64,000 nt of DNA. Source: Micromonospora sp. CP22 (lineage in GTDB: Bacteria > Actinomycetota > Actinomycetes > Mycobacteriales > Micromonosporaceae). The position numbers and the translations under genes were made by a program. Numbering within the stretch: the first letter of the stretch is position 1; each line of letters opens with the position of its first letter. The stretch lies in contig NZ_VCJO01000004.1 of the NCBI RefSeq assembly GCF_009712475.1, positions 333,863 to 397,862 of the forward strand, given 5' to 3'. Below the pieces are notes generated by a model, which worked only from the letters and a program-made list of their open reading frames with translations, was not told the DNA's origin and did not search any database. Shown here one piece after another: positions 49,345 through 59,005 of this stretch.

Positions 49345-49767
49345 GTGACGATGTTTCGCATGGGCGAGGCGGCAGACCTGCTCGGCGTCAGCCCGGACAC
49401 GGTGCGTCGGTGGGTCGACGCCGGCAGGCTCGCCGCCACCCGCGACGACCAGGGACATCGGGTGGTCGACGGCGTCGACCTGGCTGCCTTCGTACGGGCA
49501 CAGGCCGGCGACCCGGACGACCGGGCCGACGAGTCGTCGGCCCGTAACCGGCTGCGGGGCATCGTCACGGCCGTGGTCAAGGACGGCGTGATGGCCCAGG
49601 TGGACATCCAGGCCGGTCCGTTCCGGGTGGTGTCGCTGATGAGCCGCGAAGCCGTCGACGACCTGGGACTGGCAGTCGGCTCGGTGGCGATCGCGGTGAT
49701 CAAGTCGACCACCGTCGTGGTGGAGCGGCCCACGTCCCATCCGGACACCAGAAGGAACGGCTCGTGA
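49345..49767 (+). CDS. HTH-TOBE (molybdenum-pterin-binding-like) protein, possible regulator of modABC
   Basis: 140 residues: an excisionase/MerR-like helix-turn-helix (FRMGEAADLLGVSPDTVRRW, about 3-25) followed by a TOBE/Mop-type domain (about 70-135; RNRLRGIVTAVVKDGVMAQV, VIKSTTVVVER) that binds molybdate. It resembles ModE in function but not in HTH type. The stop overlaps the modA start as GTGA. The GTG at 49345 is preferred because a TAAGGT box lies 7 nt upstream (leaderless); an ATG at 49351 is an alternative. Likely senses molybdate and regulates the transporter. Confidence 0.82.
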   Translation: MTMFRMGEAADLLGVSPDTVRRWVDAGRLAATRDDQGHRVVDGVDLAAFVRAQAGDPDDRADESSARNRLRGIVTAVVKDGVMAQVDIQAGPFRVVSLMSREAVDDLGLAVGSVAIAVIKSTTVVVERPTSHPDTRRNGS

Positions 49768-50525
49768 CGGTACGCAGGCTAGCCCTCGCCGCCGTGGCGA
49801 TGGCCGGGCTGGTCGGCTGCGGTGCAGGTCAGACCGTTCCGCAGGGCGACGCCGTGACCGGCGACGTCACGGTCTTCGCCGCCGCGTCGCTCACCGAGCC
49901 GTTCACCCGGATCGGCGAGGACTTCGAGGCGGCGAACCCCGGCGTCCGGGTCACGTACAGTTTCGCCGGCAGCTCCACCCTCGCGGCGCAGATCGACCAG
50001 GGCGCACCGGCGGACGTCTTCGCCGCGGCCTCGCCGGACACCATGACCACCGTCACCGACAGCCACGACCACGACCCGAAGGTCTTCGTCCGCAACCGAC
50101 TCGTGATCGCGGTGCCCGACGGCAACCCGAACGGCGTGAGCGGTCTGGCCGACCTGGACCGGCCGGGGGTCAAGGTCGCGCTCTGCGCCCCACAGGTCCC
50201 CTGTGGCGCTGCGGCGGTGCGGGCCCTCGCCGCCGCCGGGGTGGACCTCACCCCGGTCACCCTGGAACGGGACGTGCGGGCGGCGCTGTCCAAGGTGCGC
50301 CTCGGTGAGGTCGACGCGGCGCTGGTCTACCGCACCGACGCGCAGGCCGTTGCCGCCGACGTCGACGGCATCGAGTTCCCCGAGTCGGCCAGCGCGATCA
50401 ACGACTATCCGATCGTCGTGTTGGGCAACGCCCCCAACAAGCCGGCCGCCCGAGCGTTCGTCGACCACGTACTCTCCGACGCGGGTCAGGCCGTCCTCGC
50501 CGCCGCCGGATTCCAGGCCCCGTAG
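49764..50525 (+). CDS. modA: Molybdate ABC transporter substrate-binding lipoprotein ModA
   Basis: 253 residues. Signal MTVRRLALAAVAMAGLVGCG with lipobox LVGC (Cys-19), so lipid-anchored outside. The periplasmic-binding fold begins VTVFAAASLTEPFTRIG, with the Ser of AAASL and of AGSSTLAAQID as oxyanion ligands, VFVRNRLVIAVP, and GEVDAALVYRTDA near the end, all typical of ModA. Binds molybdate (or tungstate) and delivers it to ModBC. Overlaps the HTH-TOBE gene by 4 nt; modB follows 3 bp later, forming one operon. Confidence 0.93.
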   Translation: MTVRRLALAAVAMAGLVGCGAGQTVPQGDAVTGDVTVFAAASLTEPFTRIGEDFEAANPGVRVTYSFAGSSTLAAQIDQGAPADVFAAASPDTMTTVTDSHDHDPKVFVRNRLVIAVPDGNPNGVSGLADLDRPGVKVALCAPQVPCGAAAVRALAAAGVDLTPVTLERDVRAALSKVRLGEVDAALVYRTDAQAVAADVDGIEFPESASAINDYPIVVLGNAPNKPAARAFVDHVLSDAGQAVLAAAGFQAP

Positions 50526-50528
50526 GCG

Positions 50529-51374
50529 ATGTCCCGACGCGACGCCGTGGCGGCGCGAACCGACCGGTCGACGCCGCCACCACGACCCAGACACACCAGC
50601 CGGGTGCCGGTCGCGTTGCTGCTGCCCGCCGCCCTCGGCCTGCTCTTCCTGGTGCTCCCCCTGGTCGGGTTGCTGGTTCGGACGCCGTGGAGCACGCTGC
50701 CGCAACGACTCACCGAGCCGGGGGTGCTCACCGCGCTGCGGCTGTCCGTGCAGGCGGCCACCCTCGCCACCCTGCTGTCGCTCGTCCTCGGGGTGCCCCT
50801 GGCCTGGCTGCTGGCCCGCGTCGAGTTCCCCGGACGCCGCCTGGTGCGTGCCCTGGTCACCGTGCCGCTGGTGTTGCCGCCGGTGGTCGGCGGGGTGGCG
50901 CTGCTGCTCGTCTTCGGCCGGCGGGGCATCCTCGGCAGCTGGCTCGACAGCACCTTCGGGGTCAGCCTGCCGTTCACCACGGCCGGTGTCGTGCTCGCCG
51001 AGGCCTTCGTCGCGATGCCGTTCCTGGTGGTCGCCGTCGAGGGCGCGCTGCGCGGCGCGGACGTCCGGTACGAGGAGGCCGCCGCCACCCTCGGCGCCGG
51101 CCGTTGGACCACCTTCACCCGGGTGACGCTTCCGCTGGTCGCGCCGGGCGTCGCCGCCGGCGCGGTGCTGTGCTGGGCCCGGGCGCTCGGCGAGTTCGGC
51201 GCCACCATCACCTTCGCCGGCAACTTCCCCGGCCGTACCCAGACCATGCCCCTCGCGGTGTACCTCGCCCTCGAAACCGACCTGGAGGCGGCGATCGTGC
51301 TCAGTCTCGTCCTGCTCACCGTCTCGGTGGCGATTCTGGCCAGTCTCCGCGACCGCTGGCTCGGCAGCCGGTGA
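50529..51374 (+). CDS. modB: Molybdate ABC transporter permease ModB
   Basis: 281 residues with about six transmembrane segments, for example VALLLPAALGLLFLVLPLVGLLV and ALVTVPLVLPPVVGGVALLLVF. The EAA loop motif is EEAAATLGAGRWTTFTRVTL and the signature region ALGEFGATITFAGNFPGRTQ is highly characteristic of ModB. The N-terminal 25 residues are a charged extension. Stop overlaps the modC GTG start. Full length. Confidence 0.93.
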   Translation: MSRRDAVAARTDRSTPPPRPRHTSRVPVALLLPAALGLLFLVLPLVGLLVRTPWSTLPQRLTEPGVLTALRLSVQAATLATLLSLVLGVPLAWLLARVEFPGRRLVRALVTVPLVLPPVVGGVALLLVFGRRGILGSWLDSTFGVSLPFTTAGVVLAEAFVAMPFLVVAVEGALRGADVRYEEAAATLGAGRWTTFTRVTLPLVAPGVAAGAVLCWARALGEFGATITFAGNFPGRTQTMPLAVYLALETDLEAAIVLSLVLLTVSVAILASLRDRWLGSR

Positions 51375-52495
51375 CCGCCGAGACGGGCAAGCCCGCTGCC
51401 GTACCGGCATTCGGCGACGCGGTGCTCGACGCCCGCCTGGTCGTGGACCGGGGGGCCTTCCGACTCGACCTGCCGCTGACCATCGGCCCCGGAGAGGTCG
51501 TCGCCCTCCTCGGGCCCAACGGTGCCGGCAAGACCACCGCGCTGCGTGCCCTCGCCGGCCTGCTCCCCCTCACCGCCGGACATCTCCGTCTCGCCGGACG
51601 TCACCTGGACCACCCCGACCGCCGGGTCTGGATCCCGGCCGAGCAGCGCGGCATCGGTGTCGTCTTCCAGGACTACCTGCTCTTTCCCCACCTCAACGCG
51701 CTGGACAACGTCGCGTTCGGACCGCGGCGCCAGGGGCTGAGCCGACACCGAGCGCGACAGCGGGCGGCACGGTGGCTGACCCGGGTCGGCCTCGCCGAAC
51801 ACGCCCGCCGCAAGCCCCGACAGCTCTCCGGTGGGCAGGCCCAACGCGTGGCCCTGGCCCGTGCCCTCGCCGTCGAACCGGCACTGCTGCTGCTCGACGA
51901 GCCGCTCGCCGCCCTCGACGCCCGCACCCGGCTCGACACCCGCGCCCAACTTCAGCACCACCTCGGCGGGCACACCGGTGCCACGCTGCTGGTCACCCAC
52001 GACCCGATCGACGCCGTCGTGCTCGCGGACCGGCTCGTCGTCATCGAGGACGGCCACCTGGTGCAGGAAGGCGACGTCGCGACCGTGATCGACCAGCCGC
52101 GCACCGACTTCGTCGCCCGCCTGGTCGGCCTCAACCTCCACCGGGGGCACGCCGACGGGCACCGGGTCCGGGTCACCGACGGGTTCCACCTCGTCGTCGG
52201 CGACCGGCACACCGGTGACGTCTTCGTCGCCTTCACGCCGTCGACGGTGGCGCTGCATCCCCGTCGTCCCGACGGCGGTACGCACAACACCTGGCCGGCC
52301 ACCGTCACCGGCATCCAACGCCACGGCGACCACCTGCGGGTCCAGCTCGCCGGCCCGGTCGCCGTGACCGCCGACATCACTCCGGCCGCCGCCGCGCGGC
52401 TGACCCCGAGACCCGGGCAGACACTCTGGGCCACCGTGGACGCCGCCGGGACACGGGTCTACCCGGCCACGCCGACACCCCGGGCCGAAGCTTGA
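51371..52495 (+). CDS. modC: Molybdate ABC transporter ATP-binding protein ModC
   Basis: 374 residues. Walker A LGPNGAGKTTALRAL (about 50-64), Q-loop VVFQDYLLFPHL, signature LSGGQAQRVALARAL, Walker B LLLLDEPLAALD, switch His in VTHDP. A C-terminal TOBE-like domain (about 250-374) follows. Powers molybdate import with ModAB. The GTG at 51371 overlaps the modB stop (GTGA). About 80 bp after the stop lies the convergent end of the NACHT gene; no clear terminator is seen. Confidence 0.92.
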   Translation: MTAETGKPAAVPAFGDAVLDARLVVDRGAFRLDLPLTIGPGEVVALLGPNGAGKTTALRALAGLLPLTAGHLRLAGRHLDHPDRRVWIPAEQRGIGVVFQDYLLFPHLNALDNVAFGPRRQGLSRHRARQRAARWLTRVGLAEHARRKPRQLSGGQAQRVALARALAVEPALLLLDEPLAALDARTRLDTRAQLQHHLGGHTGATLLVTHDPIDAVVLADRLVVIEDGHLVQEGDVATVIDQPRTDFVARLVGLNLHRGHADGHRVRVTDGFHLVVGDRHTGDVFVAFTPSTVALHPRRPDGGTHNTWPATVTGIQRHGDHLRVQLAGPVAVTADITPAAAARLTPRPGQTLWATVDAAGTRVYPATPTPRAEA

Positions 52496-52572
52496 GCCGG
52501 TCACCCAGGCCGAAGCCCGAGCCGGTCGGGGCGACCAGGGCGAGCAGACCGGGGTGCCGGTCGGGCTGTCGG

Positions 52573-55500
52573 TCAGGGGAAGTCGTCCGGGCCGGTGCCG
52601 GGCAGCGTCGCCAACAACTGCCCGGCGAGGCCCCGCACGGTGGGATCGGGCTGCCCGGCCAACCGGACGAGTATCGGCCGGGTCCGGGTGTCCTCGCCGT
52701 AGTGGCGGGCGAGCGCGAGCAGGGCGGTACGACGGATCTCCCAGTCCTCGTCGTCCACCAACCGCATCAACAGCTCCCGCACCCCGGTCCGGTCCGCCAG
52801 GTTGGCCGCGAGCTGCTCGGTGGCCCGGCGACGCACCTCCAGCGCCGGATCGTCGCGTACCAGCCCCACCAGCAGCACCCGGACCTCCGGGTCGTCGCCG
52901 AAATGCTCGCCGAGCGCGGCGGCGATGCGGGCCCGGATCGCCGGATCCCGATCGGCCAGCCGACGCATCAACCGCAACGTCACGGCCATCGCGGTCTCAC
53001 CCCGCTCGATCAGGCAGCACACCGCCGCGTCGAACGCCGCCGGATCGGTGTCCGAGCCGATGCACTCCAACAGCACGTCGGTGACCACGTCCGCGCCGCC
53101 GTACGCGCTGAGGGTCTCCACGGCGGCCAGCCGGATGCCCGCGTAGCTGTCCCGGCGGGCCCGCCGCGACAACGTCTCCACCAGCGCGTCGGTGCCACCG
53201 TCGCGGGCCAACGCCTGTGCGGCGACGCGCAGCACGTTCGGGTCGGGATCCCGGCGGACCTGCTCGGCGAGACACTCCGCCACGGCCGGGTCGAGCGGAT
53301 CACCGAGGCGGGCCAGGCTTCGGGTGACGCGGAGCCGGACGATCGGATCGCGTTCCCGGGCGGCCCGGCTGATGAGCAGTTCGCGGGCGGCGTGCCCGAG
53401 CGGCGGTCGACCGGTGAGCAGGTCGACGGCGGCGAGCCGGACACCGGCGGTGGGATCCTGGCGGGCACGTTCGAGCAGCAGTTCCCCGGTGCGGTGGTCC
53501 GGGTACGCCTCGGCGAGCGCCCGGACCGCGGCGAGCCGCACCGTCGCGTCGTCGTCCGTGCGCGCCGCCTGGGCAGCCACCACCCAGCCGCTGTCGTCCA
53601 CCCGGTAGCGGTCGGTCAGCGCCGTCACCGCCGCCGCTCGCACCGAGGCGTCCTCGTCCTGCTCGATCCGGTCCACCAGCCGGTCCCGGCACCTGCCGTC
53701 CGGGTCGTTGACCAGCACCAGTCGTTGCACCGCGACCGCGCGCACCCGCGCCGAGGCATCCGAACCGGCCAGTTTCAGCAACAGCTCGGTGCCGTCCGTG
53801 CCACCCTGGCCGGGGAGCAGTTCGCACACCAGGCAGCGCCGCACCTCGTCCTGGGAGTCACCGGCGATCCGCGACAGGGCCCGCCCACGAGCCGCCTCAC
53901 TGTGTCCGGGAAGGGTGAGCAGGCACCGCAACGCGGCCTGCACGACACCGGGATCGGTGTCGGTGGCCAGCCGGCGGTGCAGCGTCTCGGTGACGTCGGG
54001 CAGGTTCGGGCAGCGGGTGGCGAGCACCGTCACCGCGGCCCGCCGCACGCCGGTGTCGCGGTCCTCCGTGGCGCGCGTCAGCAGCGCTCGGACGTCATCG
54101 GTCAACTCGGGCCGCCCGTTGAGGGACTGCATCGCCAGGGCGCGGACCGCCGCGTCGGGGGATTCGGCCAGGTCGCGCAGCACCTCGACCAGGTCGCCGC
54201 CGGTGCCGAAGTTGGCGACCAGGGCGCGCACCGCGGCCTGCCGCACCGCTGTCGATCCTTCCGCCCGCGCCTGGGCGAGCAGCAGTTCCTGGCAGTGTCG
54301 TCGGCTGCGGCCGGTGGTGTCCAACCGCCTGGCGGCCTCGGCCAGGCCGGCGACCAGCGCGATCCGCGCCTGCCGCTCGTGGCCCTGCCCGAGTTCCCGG
54401 ACCAGCACCTCCTCCAGCTGCTCGTCGGCGGTGGACAGCGCGGCAGCCGCGCGGGTGGCGAAGGTCGAACCGGAGCGCCAACTGGTGCGCACCCCCCGGC
54501 GGCGGTACCAGTGCAGGAAGACGGCCCGGCCGGGCCACTGCGGTCCGAGTGCCCGGATCGAGGAGAGCAGCTCCTGCTCGGTGACCTCGACGAGGTTCGG
54601 GTCGTCGGCGGACATGCCGTGCTCGACCAGCAGCACCACCTGGCGCAGCACCGCCTCACCGGCACCGGCCAGCCCCGCCGGCTGCGGCGCGTCCGCCACA
54701 CACTGTGCGGCCAGCACCAGGTTCCACGGTGGGCTGGGCAGGTTCAGCGGTGGCCAGGGCCGGTTGACCTCGGTGGCCAGCAGGGTGACCAGATCGTTGG
54801 CGACCTCGGCGGGTAGGGCGCTGGCGACCAGCCGCAGCACCTCCCGCCAGGACGGATCCGCCCAGTGCTCGCGGAACAGCGCACGCAGTTGGTCGATCCC
54901 CCAGCTGTCCGAGTCGGGATCAAACCTGTCCACGATCTCCTCGGCACAGAAGTACTCCAGAAACGTACGATGCACGAACCCGAACAGCCGCAGCCCGTAC
55001 CGTTCCAGGATGAAGCTGCGCTGGCGTAGTTTGTCGATCATCGAGTACGCCATGGCGTGCGCGCGTTCGTTCTCGAAACCGTAGAACTCCACCAGGTGGT
55101 CACGGAAGATGCGCGACAGTTCATCTGCCTCGATGTAATTGCCGGCCGGCCCCGACTCCCGGCACTGCATCCAGAACGCCAGGTGACGCAGCAGTCGCAG
55201 CTTCGCCTGCGGATCCAGCGGCGGCACGTCGCCGTGGCTCTCCCGCAGTTGCTTGGTCACGTCCCATTCCGAGATCAGCACGTCCGTGACGTGCGCGTAG
55301 AGCCACCGACGGTTTCTGGGCAGCGGGCGGTCCCGGCCGACGATCGCCATGAGCATCAGCAGCAACGGGTTACCGGCGATCTCGTGCATCGCCCGCGACT
55401 GCCGCACCACGTCGAGGATCTGCCGCCGCTGCCGGTCCGCCTCGACCGACGGGGTCGGCATCACGTACTCGTACCAGTTGCCGAGGAACCGGGCGATCCG

Positions 55501-56784
55501 CTCGTCGTCGAGATCCTCCAGCGTGAAGTGGTCGAAACCGGCGTTGGCGAAGGTGTGTCGCAGATAGCCGGCCGCCCGCGAGGTGACCACCGTACGCACC
55601 CCGGGGTACTCGTTGGCGAAGGTGGCGATCTGGGCGGCCGTCTCCTCGCGTTGCGCCGAGTCGAAGACCTCGTCCAGGCCGTCGAAGAGGAACAGCGCCT
55701 GGCCGCCCTGCCGCAGGTACGCCTCCAGCACCTCCCGATCGAGCCCGGCCAGGCCCTGCTGGTGCCGGTGACCGACGTAGTCCAGCAGACCGTCGCACCG
55801 GCCGTCACCACTATGCGCCGCGTAGGACCGCAACTCGATCAGGACCGGCAGGTGACCGTCCAGCGCCGCCAGGCGCGGCTCCTCGCAGACCCCGGCCAAC
55901 GCGAGGGCGAGGTACCGAGCGGCCGCCGACTTGCCGGAGCCGGGATCGCCGAGCAGCACGATGGCCCGCCGGGCCGGGTCGCAGACCACGTCGAACAGTG
56001 CCGACGCCTGCTTGGCGGCGTACTCCTCCCAGAGCCGTTCCACGTCCCTCGGGTCCACCACACCGGGCAGCGCGCCGCCGTCACCGTCCGGCCCTGATCC
56101 CGCCCAGCGCCACCAGGCCAGCGGCATCTCCGGGCGGGCGTCCTCGTGCACCCTCGGCTCTACGAACACGTTGGACAGACCGACGGTGAGGTAGCCGATG
56201 GTGGGTCGTGGCGCCACCGCGTCCAGCGGCACCGCCTGGTAGCGCAGCCGGAGCTGCTTGTGGTACTGGCTGCGGACCGCTTCCGGCAGGTGCGTGTCGG
56301 GGTCGCCGGGCTCACGCGCCGGTGACCGACCGCTGCGCATGTCGGCCAACGCCACGGTGACCTTCGCGGACAGGTCGTCCACGCTGGAGAAAAAGGCGCA
56401 GAGGTGGCGCTCCTTCAGCTCGTTGCGCAGGGCCACGACCTGTTGCCAGTCGTCGTCACGGTCGATCATGTCCACCGGCCAGGGCGTGTCCTCGGCGAGC
56501 AGGAAGATCAGACACGGCTTGCCGGCCGCGAGCGCGGCACGATACTCCAGCTCCGTGATGGACGATTCCTGGCCGGGCGGCCGGTAGCCGTAGCGCCAGG
56601 CGAAAAGACCCACATACAGATCACACCGGCGCACATCGGCCAAACAGCGTTCCAGCGGCGGGCGGACGTCGGCCCCGTACGCCTCCATGGCGACGTCTTC
56701 GATCTCCAGGCGACGTGCCACCGCGTGCACGGCCGCACGATATTCCAGCAGGTCCTTTTGGGTGGCTGAAATGTAGACCTTCAT
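52573..56784 (-). CDS. DUF4062-NACHT-HEAT-repeat STAND ATPase (NLR-like)
   Basis: 1403 residues. N-terminal DUF4062 (about 1-125), a TIR-like Rossmann domain (KVYISATQKDLLEYRAAV, DLYVGLFAWRYGYRPPG, SSITELEYRAAL). A NACHT ATPase (about 270-560) has Walker A GDPGSGKSAAARYLA (about 281) and Walker B LFLFDGLDEVFD (about 366), then winged-helix-like NACHT extension with FVHRTFLEYFCAEEI. From about 845 to the end, many HEAT-like repeats with VRxxAxxAL cores form a solenoid sensor. This is the plan of bacterial STAND/NLR proteins, some of which are anti-phage or signalling proteins; here the effector role of DUF4062 is unproven. ATG at 56784 has GGAG 10 nt upstream. Divergent from the SCO2521-like gene. 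Confidence 0.87.
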   Translation of the reverse strand: MKVYISATQKDLLEYRAAVHAVARRLEIEDVAMEAYGADVRPPLERCLADVRRCDLYVGLFAWRYGYRPPGQESSITELEYRAALAAGKPCLIFLLAEDTPWPVDMIDRDDDWQQVVALRNELKERHLCAFFSSVDDLSAKVTVALADMRSGRSPAREPGDPDTHLPEAVRSQYHKQLRLRYQAVPLDAVAPRPTIGYLTVGLSNVFVEPRVHEDARPEMPLAWWRWAGSGPDGDGGALPGVVDPRDVERLWEEYAAKQASALFDVVCDPARRAIVLLGDPGSGKSAAARYLALALAGVCEEPRLAALDGHLPVLIELRSYAAHSGDGRCDGLLDYVGHRHQQGLAGLDREVLEAYLRQGGQALFLFDGLDEVFDSAQREETAAQIATFANEYPGVRTVVTSRAAGYLRHTFANAGFDHFTLEDLDDERIARFLGNWYEYVMPTPSVEADRQRRQILDVVRQSRAMHEIAGNPLLLMLMAIVGRDRPLPRNRRWLYAHVTDVLISEWDVTKQLRESHGDVPPLDPQAKLRLLRHLAFWMQCRESGPAGNYIEADELSRIFRDHLVEFYGFENERAHAMAYSMIDKLRQRSFILERYGLRLFGFVHRTFLEYFCAEEIVDRFDPDSDSWGIDQLRALFREHWADPSWREVLRLVASALPAEVANDLVTLLATEVNRPWPPLNLPSPPWNLVLAAQCVADAPQPAGLAGAGEAVLRQVVLLVEHGMSADDPNLVEVTEQELLSSIRALGPQWPGRAVFLHWYRRRGVRTSWRSGSTFATRAAAALSTADEQLEEVLVRELGQGHERQARIALVAGLAEAARRLDTTGRSRRHCQELLLAQARAEGSTAVRQAAVRALVANFGTGGDLVEVLRDLAESPDAAVRALAMQSLNGRPELTDDVRALLTRATEDRDTGVRRAAVTVLATRCPNLPDVTETLHRRLATDTDPGVVQAALRCLLTLPGHSEAARGRALSRIAGDSQDEVRRCLVCELLPGQGGTDGTELLLKLAGSDASARVRAVAVQRLVLVNDPDGRCRDRLVDRIEQDEDASVRAAAVTALTDRYRVDDSGWVVAAQAARTDDDATVRLAAVRALAEAYPDHRTGELLLERARQDPTAGVRLAAVDLLTGRPPLGHAARELLISRAARERDPIVRLRVTRSLARLGDPLDPAVAECLAEQVRRDPDPNVLRVAAQALARDGGTDALVETLSRRARRDSYAGIRLAAVETLSAYGGADVVTDVLLECIGSDTDPAAFDAAVCCLIERGETAMAVTLRLMRRLADRDPAIRARIAAALGEHFGDDPEVRVLLVGLVRDDPALEVRRRATEQLAANLADRTGVRELLMRLVDDEDWEIRRTALLALARHYGEDTRTRPILVRLAGQPDPTVRGLAGQLLATLPGTGPDDFP

Positions 56785-56995
56785 CGACGGCAAACTCCAG
56801 GGGTGGCTGGCGACCGCATTCCTAAAAATAACAGCCGTTGTCACATCCATACGCCCCGTGATCCCCGCACCCCGCGCGCATATCGGCTTTCCCACACCGG
56901 ATGGGCCTATGATGACCGCGGGACGGATTCGGTCCGGTCACCGGCCGAAGGCCCATGCCTGCCGGTGTCCCCCGTGGTGCCGATGCGGAGGAACC
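56785..56995. other. Divergent region between NACHT gene and SCO2521-like gene
   Basis: 211 bp holding both promoters. An AT-rich stretch (about 56815-56835) is close to the NACHT gene start. I see no clear palindrome or conserved box. The SCO2521-like start has GGAGG 5 nt upstream. Confidence 0.4.
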
Positions 56996-58024
56996 ATGCT
57001 CACGGTGGGCGAGGTGCACACCAGCCTGCTGCAGCACAGCACGGCGCTGGCACAGGACCAGAGCGCCGAGGTGCTCAGCCTGGTCGAGGGCGAAGCCGTG
57101 TTGACCTCGCGACGCCCGTCGCTGTACGCGGTGTCGCCCGACGTGCGTACCGGTGTCGACTGCTGGTTACCGAGCGCGAAGAACCGCCAACTGCGCGCGG
57201 TGGGCGCGGTGGTGACCCGGGCGGTCATCACCGGCGGCCGGATCGTGCAGGCATCCTCCATCATCCAGGTCGTCGCCGGGGAGCGCCGCCGGCCGTGGTC
57301 GCACTACCTGGCCAACCCGGGAGTGCTGGAGACGGTCGGCAAACTGGACGTCGACGATCTGACGAACGGTTTCCTGCACGGCAACGCCGCCGACGTGCTG
57401 AACCTGGACGCGATCACCGGCCGGGTGCTCGACAGTGTGCAGATGTCCGACCTGCTGGACCGCCGCCCTCCACTGCGGGCGGCCCGTACCCGGCTGCGGT
57501 GGACCGCACGGGTGCACGAGCAGCCGGGCGAGAACGCCACCGCCGACGTCGCGGTGGACTCCCCGACGCTGCGCACCGTACGCCTCACGGTCAGCCCGCA
57601 GGACGTGCCGGCGGCGGTCGCCGGCCTCTGCGAGGACCTAGCCCTGCACGACTGGCTGCTCACCATGCTGTCGGCGCTGGTCGAGGCCGCGGTGACCCGC
57701 GCCGGCTCCACCCAGGAGCACATCGAACGGCTGCGGCCGGTGTTGGAGCACCTGCTGCACCTGTGGCTTCCGGGGGCCCGGGTCGACCCGCGGCTGCGCC
57801 CGATCTGGGACCAGTTGGAGCAGGTGCCCGGGTTCAGCCGGCAGTGGCAGTCGTCGGTCAACTGGATCCGTGACCAGATCACCGTCGGCAACATGGCCAT
57901 CCTGCGTGACCTGGCCGGTCGGGCGGCGGTCAGCCAGCCGTGCGGGCACACCACGATGGGCGAGCCGCTCTCCACCGCCGGCAGCCGCCGGGGCGGCCGT
58001 GGGGCACAGACGCCACACGGGTGA
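56996..58024 (+). CDS. SCO2521-family protein
   Basis: 342 residues of an actinobacterial family I recognise as resembling SCO2521 of Streptomyces coelicolor; function unknown. It begins MLTVGEVHTSLLQHSTALAQ, has SLYAVSPDVRTGVDC, ITGGRIVQASSIIQV and WSHYLANPGVLETVG, and a helical C-terminal half ending in a Gly/Arg tail. No signal peptide, no transmembrane segment. ATG at 56996 with GGAGG at 5 nt. It is convergent with the SCO2522-like gene, only 12 bp between stop codons, and divergent from the NACHT gene. Its constant association with the following genes suggests one functional unit. Confidence 0.8.
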   Translation: MLTVGEVHTSLLQHSTALAQDQSAEVLSLVEGEAVLTSRRPSLYAVSPDVRTGVDCWLPSAKNRQLRAVGAVVTRAVITGGRIVQASSIIQVVAGERRRPWSHYLANPGVLETVGKLDVDDLTNGFLHGNAADVLNLDAITGRVLDSVQMSDLLDRRPPLRAARTRLRWTARVHEQPGENATADVAVDSPTLRTVRLTVSPQDVPAAVAGLCEDLALHDWLLTMLSALVEAAVTRAGSTQEHIERLRPVLEHLLHLWLPGARVDPRLRPIWDQLEQVPGFSRQWQSSVNWIRDQITVGNMAILRDLAGRAAVSQPCGHTTMGEPLSTAGSRRGGRGAQTPHG

Positions 58025-58036
58025 CCGGCGACCGCC

Positions 58037-59005
58037 TCACTCCCCGATGAACACGTAGCTCAACCGGTCGACCAGTTCGTCGGGGAGTTCCAGGCCCTCA
58101 CTGCTGGCCCGTTTGGCGACCTGGCGCGCAACCGCCGGTGGCACCGCCACCTGCCCGAGGATGGTCCGCACGGCCAACTCGACCGGAAGGTAGCGGGTGT
58201 CCATCAGCGTCACGGTGCGGTACCCGCAGAACGGCGTGGCGTCCGGGTTCAACTGGACGATCGCCGGCAGGCGGTCCCAGTCGGTCGGCAGCGGCTCGTC
58301 GGGCGGCAGCCGGTACGGCTGGGTGATCGTCTGCCCCCGGTGCCGCAGCACGCCCAGCCGGGTCATCTGCCACACCGAGGCGAGCAGCGCACAGGCCCAC
58401 ACCCGGCGACCCGGCTCATCGGACCACAGTTCGATGTCGACGAAGATGGAGTGCTGCGCGTCGCCCGACTGCAACGGCGGCGACCAGGGCACGGGCATTG
58501 TCATCGCGGGCGCGTCCGCGTGCCCCGGCGTACGCTTGCCGTTGGACAGCCAGCCCGACTCACTCAGCGGCGGGCGACTCCCCGTGGTGTGCCGGGGCGG
58601 CTCGACGACCAGGGTGTCCACCACCAGCCGGGCCAGTTCGACGTCGTCGTAGCGGGCGAAGCTCGACTCGCGGGCCACGTAGTCGAGCACCAGCCCGTGC
58701 TCCGCGGCGGCCTGCTGCACCTGCGGGATCACCTCACGCGGGGTGGCGAACCGGTGGAAGTAGTCGTCGACCAGGAAACACGTGCTGATCCTGGGCTGTC
58801 GGTGCGGGCGCAGCCCACGGCGTGCCAGCGCCGGGATCGCCTGCGCCCAGTCGGCGATCCGGGCGAACTTGCGCCGAAGGTCGCGGCACCCGTCGCCGAA
58901 GTCCTCGGCGTAGACGTGCCCCAACTCCACCGACAGATGCGAGTACGGCACGCTCTCCGTACGACGCACCGCGGCTGCCTCCTGGAACCTGACATCCACG
59001 CTCAT
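58037..59005 (-). CDS. SCO2522-family protein
   Basis: 322 residues, unknown function. Visible features: YSHLSVELGHVYAEDFGDG, STCFLVDDYFHRFATPREVIP, a region LVLDYVARESSFARYDDV, then FVDIELWSDEPGRRVWACALLASVWQ-like and a C-terminal VQLNPDATPFCGYRTVTLMDTRYLPVEL. Cytosolic, no recognisable catalytic motif. The ATG at 59005 overlaps the SCO2523-like stop as ATGA, so the two are translationally coupled. Family call is from recalled similarity to SCO2522. Confidence 0.8.
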   Translation of the reverse strand: MSVDVRFQEAAAVRRTESVPYSHLSVELGHVYAEDFGDGCRDLRRKFARIADWAQAIPALARRGLRPHRQPRISTCFLVDDYFHRFATPREVIPQVQQAAAEHGLVLDYVARESSFARYDDVELARLVVDTLVVEPPRHTTGSRPPLSESGWLSNGKRTPGHADAPAMTMPVPWSPPLQSGDAQHSIFVDIELWSDEPGRRVWACALLASVWQMTRLGVLRHRGQTITQPYRLPPDEPLPTDWDRLPAIVQLNPDATPFCGYRTVTLMDTRYLPVELAVRTILGQVAVPPAVARQVAKRASSEGLELPDELVDRLSYVFIGE

